Shown: in pieces, positions 42,901 through 52,453 of the stretch | Layout of the letters: each line of letters starts with the position of its first letter | How positions within the stretch are numbered: the first letter of the stretch is position 1 | The notes under the pieces: model-generated | Databases searched by the model: none | Told to the model about the DNA's origin: nothing | Seen by the model: only the letters and a program-made list of their open reading frames with translations | Assembly (NCBI GenBank): GCA_905220665.1 | Contig: CAJNAR010000146.1 | Span: forward strand, 558,001-622,000 | Direction of reading: 5' to 3' | Source: Albugo candida | Taxonomy: Eukaryota > Oomycota > Peronosporomycetes > Albuginales > Albuginaceae | Length of the DNA stretch: 64,000 nt | Translations under genes and position numbers: made by a program

Positions 42901-44418
42901 AAGTCAGAAAACTCTCAGGTTTGGCTCGATAGGAGGACTAATTATACAAGATCGCTTGCAGTCATGTCGATGGTCGGCTACATTCTCGGGCTCGGAGATC
43001 GTCATCCATCCAACCTCATGCTACATCGGTTCACTGGGACGATCGTTCACATCGATTTTGGCGATTGTTTTGAGGTTGCAATGCATCGCGAAAAGTATCC
43101 GGAGAAAATACCATTTCGACTTACGCGAATGCTAACAAATGCGATGGAAGTCAGTGGTATTGAAGGTAATTTTCGCTTCTCCTGTGAGCGAGTGATGCAT
43201 GTCCTGCGGGAAAATCGACACAGTCTGATGGCAATGCTGGAAGCATTTGTTCACGACCCACTCATTTGTTGGCGTTTGCTGGCACCTACGACAGTATCTC
43301 CGAGTAAGGCGAGTGTTTCATCGTCAACTCGGTCGACGTTAGCGGAGGAGAAAGCGGGTGGATCAGCAAGAAAAGGAGGTACTGCATGCACCGAATCCAA
43401 GCAGCCGCGGGGTGTAGCAGCTGCAAAGATCACAAGCAACGATGCACCGTTGACGACACACGTGAGTCACACTGCGGATAAAAGGAAAGTGGAGATGACG
43501 CAAAGTCAAATTGTGATGGTACCTGCGCGCGAAGATGACGCAATCGTGGAACCGCACGTTGACGACAAACAACTGGTGAATGAGATGAGAGCGATGGAAA
43601 TCCCGAGCGTTGGAAGGACAGCAAAAGCATTGTCAAGTAAAGGTATAAAGAACGTCTCAAGTACGAGAAATATCGTATCACCCAGCCTTCCAACCTCTAC
43701 TTCTCATCTACCGCCCCGACCATCGGAATCATTACTTTCATCGTCACGACCAATGAGTTTGAGCAAAGCCATTGCATTCATTAGGACACCAGTCACCCAA
43801 AGGTTTGTGAAAGCTGATGTCGGTGATCATAACGACGATGGTGGTTGTGTCGAGAAAATTGATCACCGACGTGTCAAGCTACATGAGACGATGTCCAGTC
43901 TCGCTGCAAGCATCACTAATGAAGGTCAAGCGAGTTTGAGGCAACATTTTGCGTCAGTCGCGAACGAAGCATTACAAGCCGTGAATTCGTCCATCCGCGA
44001 AGAAGCGAAACAGAAAAGCGATAAGGAGATATCGGATGTGGCTATCAACGTATCAAGTGCACTGAATCCTGCCCTGCAACCCCTACAAGACGAAAGCGCC
44101 CGGCGACAACAGAATATGCAATCAGACATTACAGCACCTCAGTCACAAAACTCGAAATCAGTTCATACGAATCGCAGTCACCGTGAACGAGAACTTGTAA
44201 ATGCATTAGGCCCTGAGGGTGCTGCTGCTCCACGAGAAGCGCTGAATGAAAAGGCTGTGGCTGTGATTCGACGTGTCCAAGCAAAGTTAACGGGACGGGA
44301 TTTTGAAGGTGAAGGTGACATTTTAGACGTTGGCGCTCAAGTGCAGAGACTTATTGATCAAGCAACATCTCATGAGAACCTCTGTCAGTGTTACATCGGC
44401 TGGTGTCCATTCTGGTGA
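33922..44418 (+). CDS. TOR: Target of rapamycin (TOR) kinase, 3498 aa, intron-free
   Basis: PIKK-family Ser/Thr kinase that couples nutrients and PI3K signals to growth. One continuous 10.5-kb frame. Order: HEAT repeats from the N-terminus to about residue 1750; FAT region about 1800-2650; FRB about 2690-2800 ([36 protein letters not shown]). Then the kinase domain about 2830-3120, with lipid-kinase-type loop [14 protein letters not shown] and HIDFGDCF, and C-terminal FATC ending [11 protein letters not shown]. Human mTOR has 2549 residues. Extra length comes from Ser/Gly-rich insertions between HEAT blocks and from about 350 low-complexity residues between kinase and FATC. All catalytic and FATC residues I can check are intact. 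Intergenic neighbours on both sides are long. Confidence 0.98.
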   Translation: [3498 protein letters not shown]

Positions 44419-45719
44419 TCGTATCGCTCTCAAGTAAAGGCGTACATATAAGGATCACATGGAAGCTTTGAATCTGTCAATTAATAATTCCTGCTGTCGT
44501 AATTGTAAATTTATTGATGACACTTGAAGTCAGAGTTATCGCCTACTTCTTCCTTCCCTCTCGCCTCAAAGCCTCTCCAGCCTGCACCTCCAAATAGATC
44601 AGCCGATGATGAGCAACACAGGCTAGGTCTTGTCTCGGGATATGTTCATCCGAGCTGTGAGATACAGTCTATCGAGAAAGCTGCCTTTGTATGTAATGAA
44701 TACATTCCACTTGGACATGACACGAAGAGAGATGACTAGGTAGCTTCACTGTTTACCCGGACGTGTACAATCCTGCTGATCAGACTACATTTCGTAGCTG
44801 TCGTCAATTTAAGATATGGAGAGGCGTCGGTGTACGAGTCGTTGGCAGGTACGTGTGAAATATTGCGACACCGATTTTGATCGAAGGATCAACAAGTGTC
44901 ACTGCGTGTATACTCCGACTGCTGCGTAGTCAGAACGCATCAGCTCGGTACGTTCTAGAGCAATGCAAGCTTTCGGCTCCTTTGATCATCCTGCTTGATC
45001 TGAAGGATCTGAGATAGCAGTGAATGTCGGCCTCTTCTAGAGCTTCTTAATCAATATGTCAGTTTTGCTCATACATGCTAATTATCGTCCGATCCACTCG
45101 GATGAATGTATTATGAATCGCCCACAATGTTACAGGCTTGGTCAGAACATCGCGGTGGCTTATTGCCCCGTCATAGAGATTCCAACAAAGTTTGTGTTTC
45201 CCCGTTTTAATATCAGCAAGGCATTGTATAAGTTGGAGAGCACAAATTATCAAGCATTTGCACCAATTTGAAATCCACACTATAGATTTTCCGTAAAAAG
45301 GCATAAATATTGCTTAATGTTCTCTAGCATGCTTTCATGTTTCGGTCAATGTAGTGATGATACCAGAGATATCTATCAGCGGCTCCAGTTGGGACACAAG
45401 AAATGACGACCTGTAAGCAACGACATCTTGCTATGGAGAGAGCCCGCCTACCTGTATCCTAGAAGTCTTGATCGACTCACAAAGCATATTTAAGAATTCG
45501 CAACATGCATAAGTCGATCCAAGCGCAGTGGAATGCTTTCAATTATCAGATTTCTAGCTAATGAATGTGCCATTAGATGCATGTAGATTCATGTCGCCGA
45601 GTAACACGAACAAAAGAGCTTCATGCCTGAAAGCTCAGTTTACCAACAGGGCATTCAAGTACTTCAGACTAATATCATACGACCAAGCTATCGCTCTTTC
45701 CTATCTTGGCTTTTTGACG
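44419..45719. other. Intergenic, 1.3 kb, no gene recognised
   Basis: Between the TOR stop and the convergent CKK-protein stop. A 71-codon frame (44524-44739) lacks an ATG start. Overlapping frames at 45056-45304 on both strands show no family features. No tRNA cloverleaf, terminal repeats or simple repeats recognised. Confidence 0.45.
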
Positions 45720-48647
45720 CTAGTATATAAAGCTAGATAAATTTTTCCTACGCCTGAATACCAAATGATCAAGCAATGCACATGCATCGGTTTTGATTGT
45801 AAATGACCTCGTATCCACCGGCATGAACTCTTTCTTACCCGAATTATATCGAAAAAATTGACCAATTTCCGAGCTTACCAAAATTGGTGGGGCATTACTC
45901 GGTCCATAAGCTATTGCAACCTCATTACGATCAAGATGATGCTCATATAACGCTCGAAACTTGAACTCGTTTGCACTCTTTAGTAGCACGATAAAGTGAT
46001 CAGTACATGACGCTTCGACAACATTCAAAACTGCCCTTCTCTCCTTTTCCAGCGCTGCACCAGCTAGAAGAGTAAACTCAATTGCATTTTGTATCAATTG
46101 TCGGTTGGATGCCTTCTTTAATCTTCTTGGAAATATTGTCAATTCTCGTGACGCTCTGATAGATAGAGCTGCTGTTGATTTCTGTCTTAGATATTCCGTA
46201 TGATTGTGACGTGAGTTTGAACAAAGCTGCTCATCTTTTGTGTTGTCAACACGATTGTCTAGAGCTCTGTGCTTTGCCTTTCCGGCTCTTTCTTGGGAAG
46301 CCAGCTTTTGTTTGCTCAGCTGCGCAAGACGTTTTGCTCGCAATTCATGTACTCTATTTGCCATTGTACTATTCGTAATCATAGCATCTGCGCTGGAAGA
46401 CTGTGAGCTTGATTGCGGTAATCGACGCTTATCTGCCTCATCGTTTGAGATAATAGTAGGTGCTTTTTCGTCGTGAAATGTAGTGCAGTTTGTTGACATT
46501 GGAGAATCAATCGCCCATTTACCAATTTTCCCGACTAAACGCGCATTATTATCGCCATTTGACGCCGTGATTTGTAATTCAATGCCTTTTATTCTGTCTG
46601 TATCATTAGACATTCTTGTCTCATGGTCAAAGAGCCCATTTATCGTATTCGTCACATCGTTACTTTCTTTCTGATGAGATGGATTTGTGGGACCATACTA
46701 TAGCACATAATCACATCAGGCAATTGCGAATAGGTGAGAAAACTCCTCTACCTTGTGATATTCACGAAGAGAGGCCCGTTGTTCAACATGATAGATTACG
46801 GGACCGCCTCGTGCATCGAAGCTTTCGTCAGGCTGTGATAAATGTGACGGATCCAGTAGGTCTGACTTCTGTATGCTGTTGACTGGATCAGCAAAATTGG
46901 GAGCGACCTCTACTGACATAGATTCTACTACTTCATGGGTTTTTCTTTTGATTTTCGACGTTGACGGTGGTTTTTTACGCCGGCCGTAACGATTGCTTCT
47001 ATCCTCAAGCTTTTTTGACTGGTACTCTAATTCCCACCAGACTCGTACTCCAAGTTTGGATCGGTAGTGATCCCTGGCTAGTCGTATGTTTCCAAGGGAT
47101 CCATTTGAGCTAACTATCTCTGAACATTGACTTTCTATACATTCCACTGAAGTCTCTTGCGTAAGCTTACCGACATCACGAGATGCTTCAGATGTAGGCT
47201 TGGATTCACTGCTTTCATTAAGCGTATCTCCTTTTGATATTTCTGAGAGTGAAGTTCGATGGGTATCTCCCGATTGCCTTACAGTCGAAGTATTGTCATC
47301 AGGAAGTTGGTAGGAAGCATTATGGGACTCATGGCTAGTGAGGATCTCTTCACCATTTCCAAGTAGCTCAGTCTGCGAGTTTTCTTTTGTCACAACATTA
47401 GACGTTTGTTCGGCTTGATTGAGATGCAAACTTGCATCATTTTCCACAAAACGAAAAACAGACTCACCGGAAGCTATTTCTTCTGAAGGAAGCCTCGTAT
47501 TCTCGTCAAAGTCGTCGACTTCTAAAGAGTGTACTAATCCCAAAATTTCTTCAGGTTGTTCGCTTTCTGTGATGATTTGATTATTATCATATCCTTCTCC
47601 CGTTTTGTCTTTCGTAATTGGTATGATATTCAATTCGTTTTGTGAGAGTAATCGTTCGACATTTTGAGCGTCGCTAAACGGAACATTCTCATGATGCAGT
47701 GCGAGATCGATTTTGTCCATGGCATTGTCTTCTACTCGAAGAGGATTGATGTTCGCTTTTTTACAAGAAAACCGCTGTTGTACTTCATTCAAGTTGTGTA
47801 CCGGGGTTGGCGGCAACGATCTATTGTTTGTGGATAAAGTGTTATTTTCCCAATTCTCTAATCTGATGCTTGGGCTGCAAGTAGTAGGGACGTGTTCATA
47901 GATCTCGTGCTGATTCTCAATAGAATGATACTCGACATGATCATTATTCGATACAGATTGACACCCACCACTTTCAACCGGTTGCCTTAGATCACTTTCG
48001 ACGTCTTGATACTTCATATTCCAGATTCGAAAGCGCACTTGACTCAGCTCCGCAAGGCTTTCACTTTCCTCCTTGATTCTTTTGTAGACGGTTTCTATAT
48101 TTTTTAAGACTTTGACTCTACCAGGACATAAATATAAGAGAAATTTGGACCCATTTGGTTCACAAGAAAGGAAGAAAAACAGTACTGCCACTAGTGATGC
48201 TGGTTTATGAGTCCCCTCTGTGTGAAGTTGAAGAAGGGCATATGATTTGAAAGAGATATCTGATGATATTACTCGTTCTTTTAAGCCATATAGCTTATCT
48301 TTGAGCATTTCCGAGACACTACCATTAGAATCCCAAGTGGTGTCCAGGAAATGAATGTTTAGTACTGATTGCGTATGGAACGTAGCTGTACCCTCAATCA
48401 CAACTCTTTTCATACTCGCAAGACAAAACCTTGGGTCTAAATGAAAGCTTTCTTTCATCGATTGCGTTTTGGCGCTGGCGATAGCTTGCCCCAATCTATG
48501 AGCTTCGATGACAGTGGGTGATAGTGACTTTTTGGTAACAAGTTTTTGCACTCGTAGCATTGCATTTTCCTGACCAACCACTAGCTGGCTGCATATTTGC
48601 GCCCCAAAGCAAAAACAAGTGTTTATTGCCGCGCACAATGACAACAT
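45720..48647 (-). CDS. CKK-domain (CAMSAP/Patronin-type) protein, 957 aa
   Basis: Exons 48647-46752 and 46697-45720, joined over a 54-nt GT-AG intron in phase 0 (REYHK to YGPTNPSH). The last ~120 residues (about 829-951) form a CKK domain, the microtubule minus-end binding module of CAMSAP/Patronin: LIQNAIEFTLLAGAALEKE, CTDHFIVLLKSANEFKFRAL, IGQFFRYNSGKKEF, TKTDACALLDHLVF-like strand. A Lys/Arg/Gln-rich helical stretch precedes it (RVHELRAKRLAQLSKQ), like the helical linker of CAMSAPs. The centre is Ser/Glu-rich and disordered. I cannot identify the N-terminal CH domain typical of animals; residues 1-200 are hydrophobic-rich and unassigned. A microtubule minus-end or basal-body role is inferred from the CKK. 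Confidence 0.82.
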
Positions 48648-51502
48648 TTTGTGGTATGTCCCCTCGAAGCTGAGAAATCTATTTCACGATTCGAAAATGA
48701 TTTATTATAAACACACTACATACGTGCGTCGAATTAGCTACATCTTGCTCCTCCATCAAACGTGTCTTATATTATAGGCAGCAAATTTTGCACGAACGCA
48801 GCGGTTTCAAGTTGGACTTGTGTCAAGTCCTTCCTCCATCGTCTAGTGCAAGTGTAAGCTTTTCGTCTACTTACGTGCGTATAAATAAATGCTAATATCA
48901 CTATCGCTGATCCGCTCATGGAACTTCAAACCTTGCATCCTGGCGAGCAACGCGTTAGCTGTGTTGAATTTGTTCGATCTAGCACGCTACATATTTGATT
49001 CACAAGGCTCGGACACTAACCGATTTTGACCAAGCGTGGTCAGCCGCATATATATATTTAACGTCACGTATTCTCCTTTATTCGCGCCGCTACGCAGTTA
49101 TATAAGTCTGCTATCAGCCATCTGATAAAAGGTGTCAATAAAAGTAGAGGAGTAAAAGGATGATAAAAAATCCCTACGTTTCCTGAAACGATAGATGCTA
49201 GAAACGCAATTCAAGATTGGGGGCATTGGGGCATCCACGTTGTGTGCGTATGCTGCATGCCTTATTAAGTAATCGATGCGGCTTACCATGTCTCTGCAAC
49301 TCATTGTCAAAAACAGAAGTGTTTGCAGTTGCTCGATTCATGAGCAAACACATTAGTACATGGATGATCTAAAATCTGGAAACGTGACGAGTACCTAATG
49401 ATGTAATCTTGCATTGGAACATGATGTGCACTCAACCTTGATCCAGACTCGAGGTGCCAAGCAGCATGACGTTGACAAAATTCTAACGAGGACCCAGAAT
49501 GAGTACTCACGCTCTGGCCTTCTCAGAATTGACAACGAACAAGCACGTAAACTAAAATACGTTCTCTCAAGTATTCCCCAACAACAGCTTTCTTACTGAG
49601 TAATCAACACGATAGAATTCATTTTGTCCAGTGATCTATGTCCCGAACCGCGCTCTGCTCTACTCTCCTCCAACGACATACCGACACGCATCGAGCTATT
49701 TTGCGCCGCCGTCTATTATTATCCTTTATCTCGTCTGTCTTAGACTCGAAATTTGCTGCCTCAATTTCCTTATCTATCTGTCTCGTCTAGAGCCATAATC
49801 GCTTCGGATACGGCACGCACCGCCTATAATACAAGATTACAAGCTCTCTACTACATTTTGGCTTCCCTCTTGTGCCTCCACGAGCTACGATACTTTCGGA
49901 AAAATACCCGAGTGTCTGACAGGTATACCTGCACAGTGTGTTACAGACGTACGATACTATGAGTTTTCTTGGTCCATGACCAATTGAGTTTCAAAATGCC
50001 AAGCCACGCCTCGTGTCACTTCATGCAATCTAAAATTACCACCGCTATCTCAAGCCATCAACCCAAGGTGGCAAATGTCAAGTCTAATCTATGGATCGCT
50101 CCATTTTCGTCGATTCGGATTTGACAATTTTGTGAATTACGATTGACCTCGAAGATGATGCGGCATTATTGTATCAATTGCTAATTCTCGATGAGTGAGG
50201 CTTTCACTTCAAAAATCCCTTGCTTTTTCCGTTAGATCCGTTGTTTAGATGAAAGCTTATAGAACAGAAGCATTAAAGTCACGAAAGGAGTAAAGCTGAC
50301 TTCAAAATCGGATCGACACAAATACTCATCGTAGTATCATCAGGTCGCAGCGATCTATCAAAACTAAGGACGCAAAGCATTACACATTTGTCAAGTATAT
50401 TTGTAGCACGAAAGACAAACTTGGATAGTGCTATTGCCAAGCTCACTTGGCGAAAAGCCCAAATTCACATGTGCTTATGCCCAATTCTTCGATAGAGGCA
50501 CAGGAATGATTTGCTGGCACATACTATTATCCTTTGTTTGATGACTAAGTATATCAAATTTCCAATCTGCAGATAGCATAACTATATTGCTGAAATGTTT
50601 TGCATCACTATTTCGGGCAACATACGATTTCCTCAACTGTCCACAAAAAAAGCTTGTCATTACTAACTCAAGGTCAGCAAGTGAGTTCGTTGAAGAAATG
50701 CATGCAGTGTGTTCCGTTCTGTCAATACTTTTTCCTTCATTCCATGAATAACATCAAACACCGGAGGAGCTGAAAAAGTATCTGATTAAACCTGATGACA
50801 CAAAGTTGAGCTCTTCGCACAAGACACCGTCTCCGTTGCTTGTAATGAGCCGTTCGACACGTATCGATTTCTCATGCTTTGAGCGATGAGTGCTTTCAAG
50901 CGAAGGATGGCATTGATGGTTTGAAGCTCCAAGCTCAAAACGCTCTTTACTCATTCCAATTTGACTGGTGCAGCCTATATGGGGCCCGAAAGACCTGTCG
51001 CGTGATTCTATCGTTCCATGGCGGATCAGACGCTCTGTATAACAAAAGCTGCTCATCACGACCTCGATAAGACGAACCCTCTTACATGTAATCCCAAGAA
51101 TACTAGCCCGATTTATGGAAACACTTTGTACGGGCCTTGACGTACACGATGCACACGATTCGTTAACAAAAAATGGCGGCCAACTTGTTTACGGTATATA
51201 GCTTTGCACATGAATTTAGTCGTATGAGTCGCTCACTAGTAGCTCAATATGAGAGTACATTATTATTGGTATTCGTACGACGAAGAGCGAGCTGGAAGAA
51301 TTGTATCTTTGATATCTTTCAATAACTATCGCACGGAGTATCGCCGTTACTGAATCGCTCATGCTCGTAGAAGGCAGGTAATTGTGCTCTCTAATGGCGG
51401 AGATCGCGTTCTATGACACCTCAGCCCATCAGATACAGATGAGTTGCTACGACACAAGTGGTCGACACTAAATGGGCCAATTATTTACGTCTGTACACTA
51501 AA
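48648..51502. other. Gene-poor 2.9-kb interval
   Basis: Many short frames, none longer than about 100 codons. The best is a minus-strand ATG frame at 50754-51056 (MSSFCYTERL...). None shows domain, signal peptide or family features, and no spliced combination stood out. No RxLR/CHxC-type secreted effector, transposase, tRNA or tandem repeat recognised. The stretch nearest 51.4 kb should include the promoter of the folate enzyme. Confidence 0.45.
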
Positions 51503-52375
51503 ATGTTGTTGGACGGGAAAGCATGCAGCAAAGTGATCGAAAACGATGTAAAAGCGGAGGTTCAGTTACTTTCTGTTCAACCAAAGCTCGATATTATACT
51601 CATTCTTGGAAATACTGATTCAGATACGTATGTACAACTCAAAAAGAAGGCTTGTAGTCGTGTTGGAATCCTCTGCGACATACATAAACTAAGTAAGGAA
51701 GTCAGCGCGGCCGAAATTGAGGCGCTAATCGATACATTAAATGACGATGTCACTGTGCATGGAATATTGCTGCAACTACCCCTACCGTGCACATTATCAG
51801 AGCACACGACGCAACTACTACATCGCATCGATCCGAATAAAGACGTCGACGGACTTCATCCGCATCATTTCCATCGTCTTAGTCAGCCACGATGTAAATC
51901 TGACGATCTGTTTATTGCTCCATGTACGCCAGCGGGTTGTTTGCAATTGCTCGATCGGTATAAAATAGATGTAGCCGGCAAGGATATCGTAGTAATTGGC
52001 CGAAGTTCGTTGGTTGGTCTACCTCTGTCATTGATGCTTTTGCAGCGTCATGCAACCGTAACAATCTGCCATTCCAAAACTCGCAATTTACAAGCCAAAG
52101 TTAAACAGGCGGATATCTTGATCGCTGCCGCAGGGTGTCCTGAATTGGTTCAAAAAGACTGGCTGAAAGAGGATGTTGTCATTCTTGATATTGGGATTAA
52201 TTATATTGAAGATACGACGTGTACCAAAGGATACAGAATGGCTGGCGATGTGCATTTCAATGATTGTAAAAGTGTCGCTGCAGCGATAACGCCAGTTCCT
52301 GGCGGAATTGGTCCGATGACTGTAGCGATGCTTTTGAATAACATTCTCATATGCGCAAAGTATGCGCTGCGATAA
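51503..52375 (+). CDS. MTHFD: FolD-type methylenetetrahydrofolate dehydrogenase/cyclohydrolase
   Basis: Interconverts 5,10-methylene-, methenyl- and 10-formyl-THF using NAD(P). From the first ATG it is 290 residues, like E. coli FolD (288), starting MLLDGKACSKVIEN. Catalytic Tyr-x3-Lys is present in YVQLKKKAC. Other signatures are ILLQLPLP, KDVDGLHPHH, the dinucleotide loop VVIGRSSLVGLPLS, and TPVPGGIGPMTVAMLL. There is no fused formyl-THF synthetase domain, so this is the monofunctional-length form as in mitochondria or bacteria. The frame stays open upstream to 51458 without an ATG; a separate targeting exon could exist. Converges on the PX-kinase gene (78 bp between stops). Confidence 0.93.
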   Translation: MLLDGKACSKVIENDVKAEVQLLSVQPKLDIILILGNTDSDTYVQLKKKACSRVGILCDIHKLSKEVSAAEIEALIDTLNDDVTVHGILLQLPLPCTLSEHTTQLLHRIDPNKDVDGLHPHHFHRLSQPRCKSDDLFIAPCTPAGCLQLLDRYKIDVAGKDIVVIGRSSLVGLPLSLMLLQRHATVTICHSKTRNLQAKVKQADILIAAAGCPELVQKDWLKEDVVILDIGINYIEDTTCTKGYRMAGDVHFNDCKSVAAAITPVPGGIGPMTVAMLLNNILICAKYALR

Positions 52376-52453
52376 ATTCCAAAAAGATACGTTGTCGTGA
52401 TCATGCGATCTGAACTTTTCGTGAATATATCGCACTGAAGGGCCTTATATTCA

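Noticed and set aside
44524..44739. 71-codon frame downstream of TOR
   Set aside because: Starts at TTG and has no features; not a second TOR exon because FATC already ends the protein.
50754..51056. 100-codon minus-strand ATG frame in the gene-poor interval
   Set aside because: No domain, signal peptide or spliced extension; chance frames of this length are expected here.
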